The translations under genes and the position numbers were made by a program. The notes under the pieces were generated by a model. The model was not told the DNA's origin. It searched no databases and saw only the letters and a program-made list of their open reading frames with translations. Source: Deltaproteobacteria bacterium RBG_13_52_11 (GTDB taxonomy: Bacteria > Desulfobacterota > B13-G15 > RBG-16-54-18). Taken from it: a DNA stretch of 36,262 bases. Below are positions 1 to 9,115 of this stretch, piece after piece. Each line of letters starts with the position of its first letter. Position 1 is the stretch's first letter. Location of the stretch: the NCBI GenBank assembly GCA_001797745.1, contig MGQF01000067.1, positions 6,412 to 42,673 on the forward strand, written 5' to 3'.

Positions 1-915
1 GGGACCACGGTAGCAATGATCAGGGATGCCCCCTGGATAGGGAGGGGGCTTGATACCTTTGGTCTCATCTATCCCTCCTTCCAGAGGCCTGGGGTAAATA
101 TAGTCCACCACTCCCACAATACCTATCTCCAGTTAGGGGTAGAGATGGGGATCATAGGCACCATCGTCTTTTTGTGGTTTGGCTGCTGGTGGCTTTGGCG
201 TATTGTACGTATCTTTAAAGAAACTAAAGATAAAAAATTGAGGGTCTTGGTGGGTTCCCTGATGGTGGCAGGCATGGCCTTTTTTCTTCATAATGCCTTG
301 GATTTTGAGTTCTACCTCCCCAACGTCACCCTGCCAGGATTTGCCGTCCTGGCCTTGGCCATCGGTGCCCAGAAGAAGGATAAGGTTTATAAAATAGCTG
401 TAAAGAAAAGCAGAAGATCGCTCTTCACCGCAGCGGGGTTCATAGGGACAATAGCGGCTTCCCTCCTCTTGCTCTGCCCTTTTTACGGGCAGATGCATTT
501 TCAGAGGGCAAAAAGCCTTCTCGATTCAGGACCCTACTTCGCAGAAGGGGCTGCAGCAGAGCTCCAAAAGGCCATTCGCCTTGATCCCCACAACAGCCAA
601 TACCATCATCAGTATGGGGTGTTACTCGTTCAGAGGCTCTCCCGCCGGCAGGAAGGAATTACTGAGGTGCAGGAGGCCATACGACTGAGTCCTTGGCGTC
701 ACTACTACCATTTTGATTTAGGTATGATATACTACTTGATCGCGGGGGAGAGGGAAAAAGGGTTAGAGGAGTTCAAGAAGGCCTCTCAACTCTACCCTCT
801 TAATGAGGACTACCACCAATGGTTGAGGGCCGTCTATCTCCAGATGGGGGAGAAGGATTTAGCTTCCCAGGAGGAGCAATGGATAGAAAAGATACAGAGA
901 GGGGGAGGGGATTGA
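1..915 (+). CDS. O-antigen ligase/polymerase-like protein with TPR tail (5' truncated by window edge)
   Basis: The reading frame is open from base 1, so the ATG at 16 is probably internal and the gene starts upstream of the window. The first visible residues (W-I-G-R-G-L-D-T-F, then H-H-S-H-N-T-Y-L-Q) match the C-terminal part of the Wzy/O-antigen ligase family, which polymerises or ligates undecaprenyl-linked glycans at the periplasmic face of the inner membrane. Hydrophobic helices follow at about residues 45-60 and 78-92 (counted from position 16) and again near 138-155. From about residue 170 the protein changes to TPR-like helices (A-I-R-L-D-P-H-N and A-I-R-L-S-P-W repeats), an architecture common in TPR-tailed O-antigen ligases. 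It overlaps the next gene by 37 bp and heads a polysaccharide block. Ligase versus polymerase cannot be decided from this fragment. Confidence 0.8.
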   Translation, partial: GTTVAMIRDAPWIGRGLDTFGLIYPSFQRPGVNIVHHSHNTYLQLGVEMGIIGTIVFLWFGCWWLWRIVRIFKETKDKKLRVLVGSLMVAGMAFFLHNALDFEFYLPNVTLPGFAVLALAIGAQKKDKVYKIAVKKSRRSLFTAAGFIGTIAASLLLLCPFYGQMHFQRAKSLLDSGPYFAEGAAAELQKAIRLDPHNSQYHHQYGVLLVQRLSRRQEGITEVQEAIRLSPWRHYYHFDLGMIYYLIAGEREKGLEEFKKASQLYPLNEDYHQWLRAVYLQMGEKDLASQEEQWIEKIQRGGGD

Positions 916-1856
916 AAAGGCTCTCCATAGTGATCCCCATCTTCAACGAGGAGCAGAATATCGCCCCCCTCTATAGGGAGCTCAAGACCGTTCTGGAAGG
1001 AATGGGGGCGGAGTATGAGGTGATCTTCGTCGATGACGGCAGCGATGACGGCAGCAGTGAGGTCCTAGAGCAATTGGCTCAGGGGGACAAATGGATTAAA
1101 GTCATCCAATTTCGCAAAAATTTCGGGCAGACTGCTGCCATCGCTGCCGGTGTGGAACATGCCCAGGGGGAGATCATCGTCACCTTGGATGGCGATGGTC
1201 AGAACGACCCCCGAGACATCCCCCGGCTCTTGGAGAGGTTGGAGCAGGGCTATGATGTGGCCAGCGGCTGGAGGCGAAACAGAAAAGATCCCCTTCTCAA
1301 CAAGAGATTCCCCTCTGCCTTTGCCAATAAGTTGATCTCCTGGCTGACTAAGGTCAAGCTGCACGACTACGGATGTACCCTCAAGGCATACCGAAGGGAT
1401 ATCTTAAAGGATGTGCGGCTCTACGGGGAGATGCACCGCTTTATCCCGGCGTATGCCTCGTGGGTGGGGGCGAGGATTACAGAGTTGGAGGTAGCCCATC
1501 ACCCCCGTAGACATGGAAGATCTAAATACGGCCTTTCCCGAACCACGAGCATCATTCTGGATCTCATAACTTTTTTATTCTTGCAGCGCTATTCCACCAA
1601 GCCCATTCGTCTCTTCGGGGGAGCGGGGATGATTCTTTTCGGTTTAGGGATTTTGGCAGGACTGTTCGTCCTCTATCGGAGGATCATTTGGGGAGGGGTT
1701 TGGATCAGCCCTATGATCTTGATCGCCTTTTTCTTTATCACCATGGGGGTAATGTTTATTCTGCTGGGGCTCATTGCAGAGATCATTATCCGCACCTACC
1801 ACGAGTCGCAGAAGAAGCCTATCTATGCGATAAAGACGACTGCGAACCTTGATTGA
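879..1856 (+). CDS. Family 2 glycosyltransferase, GtrB/ArnC/DPM1-like, with C-terminal membrane helices
   Basis: This is a GT-A-fold family 2 glycosyltransferase of the kind that moves a sugar from a nucleotide donor onto undecaprenyl phosphate on the cytosolic face. The start at 879 was chosen because GAGGAG lies just upstream and the product then begins a few residues before the conserved strand (L-S-I-V-I-P-I-F-N-E-E); a longer frame from 819 lacks such a site. Visible motifs are V-D-D-G-S-D-D-G-S for nucleotide binding and D-G-D-G-Q-N-D-P for the metal/acceptor site. Two hydrophobic segments near the C-terminus (about residues 242-265 and 275-300) are typical of GtrB/ArnC. It overlaps the preceding O-antigen ligase gene, so the two are probably co-transcribed. 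The sugar is not predictable. Confidence 0.85.
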   Translation: MDRKDTERGRGLKRLSIVIPIFNEEQNIAPLYRELKTVLEGMGAEYEVIFVDDGSDDGSSEVLEQLAQGDKWIKVIQFRKNFGQTAAIAAGVEHAQGEIIVTLDGDGQNDPRDIPRLLERLEQGYDVASGWRRNRKDPLLNKRFPSAFANKLISWLTKVKLHDYGCTLKAYRRDILKDVRLYGEMHRFIPAYASWVGARITELEVAHHPRRHGRSKYGLSRTTSIILDLITFLFLQRYSTKPIRLFGGAGMILFGLGILAGLFVLYRRIIWGGVWISPMILIAFFFITMGVMFILLGLIAEIIIRTYHESQKKPIYAIKTTANLD

Positions 1857-1944
1857 TCACCTCATAGAAATGGAGTGCTCAACAAAGATTTGGGTGTGGA
1901 GGTCTTTTCTTAAGAGCTAAAAATTTTCCAAAGGGCTAAGTTAT

Positions 1945-3837
1945 ATGTGCGGCATCTGTGGCTATAGTTTTCCCGATGAGAGACCGGTGGATCTTAACAT
2001 CTTGAAAAAGATGACTATGACCTTACAACATAGGGGGCCTGATGATGCGGGGTACTATACCAATGATGGAATTGCCCTGGGGCACCGGAGGTTGAGCATT
2101 ATAGACCTCGATACAGGCAAGCAGCCTATCCACAATGAAGATGAAACCATCTATGTGGTATTCAATGGGGAGATCTATAACTTTCCAGAGCTGAAAAAGG
2201 AATTAGAGGAAAAGGGGCATAGGTTTTATACCAAAACAGATACAGAGGTGTTGGTCCATCTCTATGAGGAAAGGGCAGAACGGTGTGTGGAGAGTCTTGC
2301 GGGGATGTTCGCTTTTGCCATCTGGGATGGGAAGAAAAGGAAGTTGTTGCTTGCCAGGGACAGGATAGGCATAAAGCCCCTCTATTATTCCTATAACGGC
2401 AAGGCATTTGCCTTTGCCTCTGAACCCAAGGCCCTCTTGCGACTCCCCTGGATAGAGAGGAGGCTTGATCCCCAAGGTCTGAGCCACTATCTGAGTTATG
2501 ATTTTATCCCTGCCCCTTTTTGTATCTACGAGGATATTAGAAAGGTACCGCCGGGACATCAGGTCATTTATCAAGATGGAGCCCTCCGGTGTGAGAGCTA
2601 TTGGGAGTTGGATCTGAGCGATCGTTTCGATGGCAATTTAGATGAAGGGGAACTCTGCGAACTGATCTGGAGGGAATTTTGTCGGGTGGTCAAGACCCAT
2701 CTGATCAGTGATGTCCCTTTAGGGGTGCTCCTGAGCGGAGGCATTGACTCCACCTCGGTCCTTGCCGCCCTCAGATACGAGGGTGTGGATGATGTCAAGA
2801 CCTTTTCAATCGGTTTTGAGGACCCCTCTTTCGACGAGTCCAGGTATTTTCGGAGGGCGGCCTCCTTCTTCGAGACAGAGCATCATGAGGAAGTCCTCGC
2901 CCCTCACAAGCTCATCGACATCCTCCCCGAGGTCGCCTCTATCCTCGATGAGCCTTTGGCTGATGCCTCTATTATGCCCACCTATCTCCTCAGCCGATTC
3001 ACCAAGAGCTCTGTAAAGGTTACTTTGGGAGGGGATGGCGGTGATGAGCTCTTTGCAGGGTATCCCACCTATCAGGCCTTTTTGCTCGCTCGCTATTATG
3101 AAAGACTCCCATCGGCGATGCAATCTTTTATCGAAACAGTGGTAAAAAGGCTTCCCGTGTCATTTAACAACATGAGCCTTGACTTTCGCGCCAAGAAGTT
3201 CATTCACGGCATCCCCTATCCACCTGTGGAAAGGTATTACATCTGGATGGGGACCTTTCCGCCCGATGAGAAGGGGGAATTGCTTGCACCCGGTATAAAG
3301 AGAAGGCTGGAAGATCTTAATTCCTTTGATGTGTTGCATGACTATCTCAGAGATAAGACCTTCAGCTCTGAGCTGGGAAAGCTCCTGTATCTGGATACCA
3401 AGCTCTATTTGCAGGATGGGGTGCTGGCCAAGGTGGACCGTGCGAGCATGGCCCACGGACTGGAGGTGAGGGTGCCTTTTCTCGATCACCGATTCGTCGA
3501 GCTGATAACAGGGCTCCCTGAGGGGTTGAAGCTCAAGGGGTTTACGACCAAATATATATGGAAAAAAGCGATCAGAGGCCGCATCCCTGATGAGATCGGG
3601 AAAAGGGGGAAGAAGGGGTTTGGTATCCCCCTTGCCAAGTGGCTCTGCAAGGAGTTGAAGGGGTTGATGTTGGAGTTGCTCTCAGAAAGAAGGCTTAAAA
3701 GCCAGGGGGTGTTCAATCCCTCTATCGTAAAAAGGCTCGTTTCTGATCACCTCGCCCGTCGGGCAGACAACAGGAAGCAACTATGGAATCTATTGATCTT
3801 TCAACTATGGTGGGATAGGTTTGGAGCAAGGAGCTGA
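1945..3837 (+). CDS. asnB: Glutamine-dependent asparagine synthase-type amidotransferase
   Basis: The protein begins M-C-G-I-C-G-Y, so Cys2 after Met removal is the class II glutaminase nucleophile. H-R-G-P-D-D, H-R-R-L-S-I-I-D and F-N-G-E-I-Y-N follow, as in the Ntn amidotransferase domain (about residues 1-210). The C-terminal synthetase domain carries the ATP PP-loop S-G-G-I-D-S-T near residue 264 and the G-G-D-G-G-D-E-L-F motif. Length (630 aa) fits bacterial AsnB. These enzymes make asparagine from aspartate, but members inside polysaccharide loci often amidate sugars or acidic groups instead. The location between glycosyltransferase and membrane/TPR genes favours the second role, by inference. 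The gap to the previous gene is 88 bp, and only 3 bp separate it from the next gene. Confidence 0.9.
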   Translation: MCGICGYSFPDERPVDLNILKKMTMTLQHRGPDDAGYYTNDGIALGHRRLSIIDLDTGKQPIHNEDETIYVVFNGEIYNFPELKKELEEKGHRFYTKTDTEVLVHLYEERAERCVESLAGMFAFAIWDGKKRKLLLARDRIGIKPLYYSYNGKAFAFASEPKALLRLPWIERRLDPQGLSHYLSYDFIPAPFCIYEDIRKVPPGHQVIYQDGALRCESYWELDLSDRFDGNLDEGELCELIWREFCRVVKTHLISDVPLGVLLSGGIDSTSVLAALRYEGVDDVKTFSIGFEDPSFDESRYFRRAASFFETEHHEEVLAPHKLIDILPEVASILDEPLADASIMPTYLLSRFTKSSVKVTLGGDGGDELFAGYPTYQAFLLARYYERLPSAMQSFIETVVKRLPVSFNNMSLDFRAKKFIHGIPYPPVERYYIWMGTFPPDEKGELLAPGIKRRLEDLNSFDVLHDYLRDKTFSSELGKLLYLDTKLYLQDGVLAKVDRASMAHGLEVRVPFLDHRFVELITGLPEGLKLKGFTTKYIWKKAIRGRIPDEIGKRGKKGFGIPLAKWLCKELKGLMLELLSERRLKSQGVFNPSIVKRLVSDHLARRADNRKQLWNLLIFQLWWDRFGARS

Positions 3838-3840
3838 ATA

Positions 3841-6165
3841 ATGGGGGATAAAGAAAAAAAGATCTTTTTATTTTTTCTCATCATTTTTTTCGGGTTCTGC
3901 GCCATCTTTGCCGTCCAGAAGATAGTAGATCCTGACTTCTGGTGGCATCTCAAGACTGGAGAGTGGATATGGCAACACAAGGCCATACCCCATGCTGATC
4001 CCTTCTCTTATACCTTTCGAGGTGCAGAGTGGATAAATTATGAATGGCTCTTCCATGCCGTGATCTACCCCATATACCAATTGAGTGGATTTGGGGGGTT
4101 GATCATCTTTGTGATGATCGTTGTTATATTGACATTTTTGATCCTCTTTTTAGCCTGCCGCGAGGTGGATGGGGGGAAAAGATGGCTGAGCATCACCATA
4201 CTCTTTGTAGCCCTCCTAGTGGCCTGGGGGCGTTTCGCGATCCGCCCTCAAATAATCTCTTTCCTTTTTCTTAGCCTCTACCTGTATCTCCTCATCCTCC
4301 ACCGGAAAGAGCAAATCACTACCCGCCAGTTAATTCTTTTTCTCATCCCCGCCCATATCTTGTGGGTCAACGTTCACGGCAGCTTCCTTCTGGGGATATT
4401 CTTGGTAGGTGCATATGCCTTGGGCAGATTTGTCCCCTTGGCCCTGAGCCACCACCGAGACCTTAAGCCTGTACTGCAAGATAAAAAGCTGCAAGGTTTG
4501 CTTTTCTTATGCCTTCTTTTAGTTCTAGCGTCCTTTTTTAATCCCTATACATATCGCGTCTTCCTCATTCCAATAAAAACAGCGGTGGCAGAAGAGGCCC
4601 TCAGGTCTATTGCCGAATGGACCCCCGTGGACATCAGGTCCCTCGGACTTATCGTCGTCGATTATACGATGTGGTATCGCATCCTCTTTCTCATTGGGGC
4701 TACCTCCTTTTTGATCCGATTGGATAACCTGAAGAAAGTAGAGAATGTAATAATCTTCACTCTTTTCTCCTATATGGCCTTCAAACACGTCCGCTTTTGC
4801 GCTGACTTTGCCATAGTGACAGCACCCATGATCATCAACAATCTTGCACAATTCCGGTGGCGCGTGCATAGATGGAAATGGGCTTTCTTTCTTCCTTTAT
4901 TCATACTTATCGTCTTTTCCGCCAATACTGTGAGAGGGCTCATAAGTCAAAAGAGGTTAGGCCTGGGGGTCTGGACTAATTACCCGGCGACGGCGGTGAA
5001 CTTTTTAAAAGAGCACAATGTGCGTGGGAAGATATTTAACGACTACAACTTCGGTGGATATCTCATCTGGCACCTCTGGCCGGATATCCCCGTCTACATA
5101 GATGGGAGGACCCCTACTATTTACGATCAAGACTTCCTTTGGCTTGATGGTATGGCGCAACAAAAAAAAGAGGTGTGGGAAAAGGTGGCCGAACGATATG
5201 GGATAGACATCGTACTTATGCACGATGAAAGAGATAAGGGTTATGCGTCCCTCTTCTACTGGCTTGATGAAGATGAGGATTGGATGCTTGTGGCTTTTGA
5301 TGATGTTTCTAATCTCTATATAAAAAAGGGGACGAAGTTTGATGAATTGATAAAACAATATAGGTTTCGTTACCTGCGGCCAGGTCTTGTCGGTATGGAA
5401 TATGCCAAGCAATGGAAGGGAAATAAGAGGTATCTCCAGGGGTTTGAAAAGGAACTTAATGTGGCTTGTCAGAGGTTCCCTCAAGAGTTTTATCCTTTTT
5501 ATTACCTTGGGATTTACCATCAGATCTATGGGACAAAGGAACATTTTCAAGAGTCCGAGAAGGCCTTTCTTAAAGCAATAGCGAACCGCCCATATTTCAC
5601 ACAGGGTTATTATGAGCTAGGTTTTACCCTCATGAAATTGGAACGGTATGATGAAGCAATAAAGGCGCTGAAGAAGGCCATGAGGCTTAATCCTAATATT
5701 CGAGCTGAGTCTTATTACAATCTAGGTGTTGCTCTATTTCAGAAAGGTGAAATAAATGAGGCTATAAAGTTTTTGGAGAAATACAAAGAGAAGGCAGGAT
5801 TTGGGACGAAGGTAGAGGTATATAGATTACTTGGAAGGGCCTATCTTCAGCGACATAAATTACAAAAGGCCTTAAGCTGCTTTGAGCGTTTGGGATATCT
5901 TGAGCAACCCACGTGGGATACCTTGCTTAATATGGGTGTTGCGTACTTCGGCTTGGATAGATTGGAAAAAGCGCGGGAGTGTTTTGAACGCGCCAGGGAG
6001 ATGGAACCTGGCGCGTTCAAGGTTGTTTACAATCTGGCTGTCGTCTATGAAAAGTTGGGACTTATGGAAAAGGCAAAAAAGATGTATGAAGATGCCTCTC
6101 ACATCAGGCCTCAAAATCATGATGAAGAAGCCTTGATACAAAAGGTTAGAGAGAAATTAAAGTGA
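3841..6165 (+). CDS. Large polytopic membrane protein with C-terminal TPR repeats
   Basis: This 774-residue protein has a short basic N-terminus, then about ten to twelve hydrophobic segments spread over residues 8-370. Early on it has a motif region rich in aromatics (D-P-D-F-W-W-H-L-K-T-G-E, then H-A-D-P-F-S-Y-T-F). That pattern recalls GT-C-like membrane glycosyltransferases of unknown specificity, which often start with an acidic first loop. Residues about 400-520 form a soluble segment that includes Y-I-D-G-R. From about residue 540 to the end there are at least five TPR motifs (for example Y-Y-E-L-G-F-T-L and Y-Y-N-L-G-V-A-L). It lies 3 bp behind the amidotransferase, so it is probably in the same operon. 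A glycan-transfer or assembly role is inferred from context; no biochemical function is assigned. Confidence 0.75.
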   Translation: MGDKEKKIFLFFLIIFFGFCAIFAVQKIVDPDFWWHLKTGEWIWQHKAIPHADPFSYTFRGAEWINYEWLFHAVIYPIYQLSGFGGLIIFVMIVVILTFLILFLACREVDGGKRWLSITILFVALLVAWGRFAIRPQIISFLFLSLYLYLLILHRKEQITTRQLILFLIPAHILWVNVHGSFLLGIFLVGAYALGRFVPLALSHHRDLKPVLQDKKLQGLLFLCLLLVLASFFNPYTYRVFLIPIKTAVAEEALRSIAEWTPVDIRSLGLIVVDYTMWYRILFLIGATSFLIRLDNLKKVENVIIFTLFSYMAFKHVRFCADFAIVTAPMIINNLAQFRWRVHRWKWAFFLPLFILIVFSANTVRGLISQKRLGLGVWTNYPATAVNFLKEHNVRGKIFNDYNFGGYLIWHLWPDIPVYIDGRTPTIYDQDFLWLDGMAQQKKEVWEKVAERYGIDIVLMHDERDKGYASLFYWLDEDEDWMLVAFDDVSNLYIKKGTKFDELIKQYRFRYLRPGLVGMEYAKQWKGNKRYLQGFEKELNVACQRFPQEFYPFYYLGIYHQIYGTKEHFQESEKAFLKAIANRPYFTQGYYELGFTLMKLERYDEAIKALKKAMRLNPNIRAESYYNLGVALFQKGEINEAIKFLEKYKEKAGFGTKVEVYRLLGRAYLQRHKLQKALSCFERLGYLEQPTWDTLLNMGVAYFGLDRLEKARECFERAREMEPGAFKVVYNLAVVYEKLGLMEKAKKMYEDASHIRPQNHDEEALIQKVREKLK

Positions 6166-6370
6166 AGAAGTGCCTTATGCTCCCAGGCCTCTGTGGCTTG
6201 AAGGTGGGGAACAAGATCCGGAGTTTCCTCAAGAGGCTTTCATGAAAGGGATAGAAGATCTAAAAATTTGTTATAAAGGACATGAGGAACGCCTCACATG
6301 GCAGTTACTATCAGGCGGCCATCGGTTTGCAGGGAAAGGGATAGAGGAGTGGTTTGAAAAATGGCTCTGA
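6161..6370 (+). pseudogene. C-terminal remnant of an alpha/beta hydrolase (dienelactone hydrolase / acetyl-esterase-like)
   Basis: The frame is open from 6161 (stop at 6158-6160) and has no convincing start or ribosome site. Its translation reads A-P-R-P-L-W-L-E-G-G-E-Q-D-P-E-F-P-Q, later G-G-H-R-F-A-G-K and E-W-F-E-K-W-L. This is the typical C-terminal third of dienelactone-hydrolase-like esterases, including the loop with the catalytic Asp (E-Q-D-P) and the catalytic His (G-G-H-R-F). The nucleophile-elbow half is missing; the preceding gene's 3' end sits where it should be. I read it as a fragment left by deletion or rearrangement. A short expressed protein is possible but unlikely. Confidence 0.6.
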
Positions 6371-7050
6371 AAAAGTCTTTTAAAGAGTGGAACGAGGTGA
6401 TGGTAAGAAGGTATAATCCAGAAGACTATATTTTCCATTCGAACTTTTTGGTGAAATTTGTGGAGTTAATGAGGTTTAAAAAGATTAAAGATTTGCTTCA
6501 ATTGACTATCGAGGATCACTTTCTTGATATAGGCTGTGGAAGTGGATACCTATTAAATCAAGCAGTCTGCAAACGAGGGGTTGGGATGGATATTTCTGAT
6601 TTGATGGTGAAGACCGCTTGGGACAATTGCAAAAATAATGGGAAAAAGTTTATAGTTCAATCAGATGCTGAAAACCTTCCTTTTAAAAATAGAAGCTTCA
6701 ATAAAATAGTTTCTACGGAGGTAATTGAACATATCCTGCATCCCGAGGTCTTGTTAAAAGAAATAGAGCGTGTCTCAAAAAATGATACAGTAATTGTTAT
6801 CACTATCCCAAATGAAAAGTATATTAATTGGATAAAGAACCTACTCTTTTCATTAAGAGTTCATAAACTCCTATTTAGGAAAAACTATCGTCCTTCTAGG
6901 AGAATGGATGATGAGTGGCACCTTCATACATTTGATATTAAAAAATTTAAAGAATTGATAAATGGGAAGTTTATCATCGAAAAAACAATTTCCATTCCGA
7001 CAGCCTTTCTTCCTCTGCGCTATATTTTCAGCTTAAAGAGGATTTTCTAG
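6361..7050 (+). CDS. Class I SAM-dependent methyltransferase (Methyltransf_11 type)
   Basis: Motif I is clear (F-L-D-I-G-C-G-S-G-Y-L, about residues 56-66). The acidic end of strand beta-2 (G-M-D-I-S) and the D-A-E-N-L-P-F and S-T-E-V-I-E-H-I motifs of small-molecule methyltransferases follow. The protein is 229 residues with no signal peptide. The gene is visibly more AT-rich (many AAA, ATT and AAT codons) than its neighbours and overlaps the end of the hydrolase remnant by 10 bp; both hints suggest recent arrival. The substrate is unknown; a sugar, lipid or quinone-like acceptor is possible given the polysaccharide genes upstream. A GAGGAG about 11 bases before the ATG supports this start. 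Confidence 0.8.
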   Translation: MALKKSFKEWNEVMVRRYNPEDYIFHSNFLVKFVELMRFKKIKDLLQLTIEDHFLDIGCGSGYLLNQAVCKRGVGMDISDLMVKTAWDNCKNNGKKFIVQSDAENLPFKNRSFNKIVSTEVIEHILHPEVLLKEIERVSKNDTVIVITIPNEKYINWIKNLLFSLRVHKLLFRKNYRPSRRMDDEWHLHTFDIKKFKELINGKFIIEKTISIPTAFLPLRYIFSLKRIF

Positions 7051-7122
7051 CAGCTTAATTCAAAGACATCTTCAAATTTAAATAAGGAATATGTTAGCCA
7101 ACCATGCTTCAGGAGGTAACAA

Positions 7123-7893
7123 GTGAAGATTACTCAGGATAACAAAGACGCTTTGATCAAAAAGGCAGCCAAGGATATAGTAGATTCTCGCAAGACCATC
7201 GCCTTGACCGGTGCGGGGATATCGGTGGAAAGCGGCATCCCCGACTTCCGCAGCGCAGGGGGCTTATGGAGTAAATATGATCCTGAGGAGTATGCCCACA
7301 TCAGCGCCTTTCAATCGAATCCGGAAAAGATCTGGCACATGTTAAAGGAGATGATGGAATTGGTCCTGGGTGCTGAACCCAATCCCGCCCATAGTGCGTT
7401 GGCGGAACTGGAACAGATGGGTCTTTTGAGTTCCGTCATTACTCAGAATGTAGATGGCCTTCATCAACGGGCAGGAAGCAGGGAGGTCATCGAATTTCAC
7501 GGCTCCAACCAGTGGCTGGTATGCCTGGAATGTGGCTATCGTCAAGAAGCAGCCTCCCTCTCGTTTGAGGTCATTCCTCCGCGATGTCCTCGGTGCAGCT
7601 CCATACTGAAGCCGGACGTCGTCTTCTTTGGGGAACCCATACCCTGGGAGGTCCAAACCAGGTCCTTTGAAGAGGCGGGGACGTGTGCGTTGGTTTTAGT
7701 AGTAGGGACCTCGGCAGTGGTCTATCCTGCTGCGGGGATACCTCCGTTAGCGAAGCAAAACGGGGCCAAGGTAGTTGAGATAAATACGGAGCCCACCGCC
7801 TTAACTGGTTTTATATCTGATTATCTCATCCAAGGGTCTGCCGGCACGATACTCCCGAAGATCGTGGAGGAGGTCAGGAGGCACGTTTCTTGA
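7123..7893 (+). CDS. Sir2-family NAD-dependent protein deacylase (CobB-like)
   Basis: A GTG start is preceded by a perfect AGGAGG at 7111-7116, which fixes the N-terminus. The 256-residue product has the Rossmann motif G-A-G-I-S-V-E-S-G-I-P-D-F-R-S (residues 30-44), T-Q-N-V-D-G-L-H (107-114), the catalytic His in E-F-H-G (His126), and the structural zinc cysteines C134, C137, C155 and C158. Sirtuins remove acyl groups from lysine using NAD and release nicotinamide and O-acyl-ADP-ribose. The sequence between the zinc knuckle and the C-terminus (P-D-V-V-F-F-G-E) is of the bacterial class III/U type. It follows the AT-rich methyltransferase after 72 bp and is probably separately translated. Confidence 0.92.
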   Translation: MKITQDNKDALIKKAAKDIVDSRKTIALTGAGISVESGIPDFRSAGGLWSKYDPEEYAHISAFQSNPEKIWHMLKEMMELVLGAEPNPAHSALAELEQMGLLSSVITQNVDGLHQRAGSREVIEFHGSNQWLVCLECGYRQEAASLSFEVIPPRCPRCSSILKPDVVFFGEPIPWEVQTRSFEEAGTCALVLVVGTSAVVYPAAGIPPLAKQNGAKVVEINTEPTALTGFISDYLIQGSAGTILPKIVEEVRRHVS

Positions 7894-7927
7894 ATATATC
7901 ATCTATGTGTTTGGAGATGAAAAGGCC

Positions 7928-7946
7928 GGGTTTTGCTTCGAAACCC
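7928..7946 (+). terminator. Small hairpin after the Sir2 gene, weak terminator candidate
   Basis: GGGTTTTG and CGAAACCC can pair (8 pairs counting one T-G) around a 3-nt loop, 35 bp after the sirtuin stop. No proper T-run follows, so intrinsic termination is doubtful. The rest of 7894-8152 holds no gene that I can support. Confidence 0.25.
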
Positions 7947-8152
7947 ATTTGGTATTGCAATCAGCGAGTTATGATGCTATAATAAGCCTCAATTCCATGA
8001 AAACAGTATCGTTCCAAGACCTCTATCTCCCCTAACCTATTCCCTGACCAGGAAAAGTCGCTATGTGAACAGAGACAGGATGACGTCTTACGCATAGTAA
8101 AGCATCAGGGAGAAGGATATAGAGGGAGAAAGAAAAGGGGCATTAATTACAG

Positions 8153-9115
8153 ATGAACCTACATTTTGATGACGTCGAAGAGGCCAAGGCCCTGTTTGGC
8201 CCCCATAATGACCACCTGAAGGCTATAGAAAGAAATCTTGAGGTAAAGGTCCACACCAAGGGGGGAAATGTCGTCATCGAAGGGGATGAATTAGATGTTG
8301 AGCTGGCCGGCACGTTATTAAGGGAACTTCAAAGGCTCTTGAAGCGGGGCTATCCCATCTATGTCAGCGACATCGATCTGGCTATCCGGATCCTCTCTGG
8401 AGACCGTTCGATCAATCTGGAGGATATATTTCTCGATGCGGTCTATATCTCCTCTAAGAAAAAGGTCGTCACCCCCAAGAGCGTGATGCAAAAAGAATAT
8501 ATCGATACCATGAGGACGCATGATATGGTAATCGGCATCGGCCCTGCTGGTACGGGGAAGACCTATCTGGCCATGGCTATGGCCCTTTCCTCCTTGATGA
8601 AAAAGGAAGTGAAGCGCATCGTATTGACCCGTCCCGCTGTGGAGGCAGGGGAAAAGTTGGGCTTTCTGCCCGGTGATCTCTATGAGAAGATTAATCCTTA
8701 TCTGAGACCCCTCTATGATGCCCTCCATGACATGTTGGACTTCGATCAGGCGTCAAAATTGATGGAGAGGGGAATTATCGAAGTAGCTCCCTTGGCCTTC
8801 ATGCGCGGCAGGACGCTGAACGATTCTTTTGTCATCTTAGATGAGGCTCAAAATACCAAGCCGGAACAGATGAAGATGTTCCTCACCAGGATGGGTTTTG
8901 GCTCCAAGGTGGTGATCACCGGTGATATCACTCAGGTTGATCTGCCTGATGGAAGGACATCAGGCTTGATCCAGATTCAGGATGTACTCAAGAAGATTCA
9001 AGGGATAAAATTCGTCTACTTCAGTGAGAAAGACGTCATCAGGCATCCCTTGGTCCAGGATATCATTAAGGCCTATGAGGAGGCCGAGCAGCAAGACAAA
9101 TCCACGGAGAAGTGA
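8153..9115 (+). CDS. phoH: PhoH-family ATPase (PhoH/YbeZ type)
   Basis: The 320-residue protein has a KH-like N-terminal part and then the PhoH ATPase core. Walker A is G-P-A-G-T-G-K-T (residues 130-137), Walker B is F-V-I-L-D-E-A-Q-N-T, and the sensor-like V-I-T-G-D-I-T-Q-V-D-L-P follows. PhoH proteins are cytosolic ATPases linked to RNA metabolism; in many bacteria they are encoded with the ribosome-maturation RNase YbeY, as here. The stop codon overlaps the GTG start of the next gene, indicating a phoH-pgpH-ybeY operon. AAGGGG about 15-20 bases upstream is the only ribosome-site candidate. Confidence 0.93.
   Translation: MNLHFDDVEEAKALFGPHNDHLKAIERNLEVKVHTKGGNVVIEGDELDVELAGTLLRELQRLLKRGYPIYVSDIDLAIRILSGDRSINLEDIFLDAVYISSKKKVVTPKSVMQKEYIDTMRTHDMVIGIGPAGTGKTYLAMAMALSSLMKKEVKRIVLTRPAVEAGEKLGFLPGDLYEKINPYLRPLYDALHDMLDFDQASKLMERGIIEVAPLAFMRGRTLNDSFVILDEAQNTKPEQMKMFLTRMGFGSKVVITGDITQVDLPDGRTSGLIQIQDVLKKIQGIKFVYFSEKDVIRHPLVQDIIKAYEEAEQQDKSTEK

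Noticed and set aside
5005..5550. 181-codon open frame on the minus strand
   Set aside because: It is antisense to the membrane/TPR gene and shows no motif.
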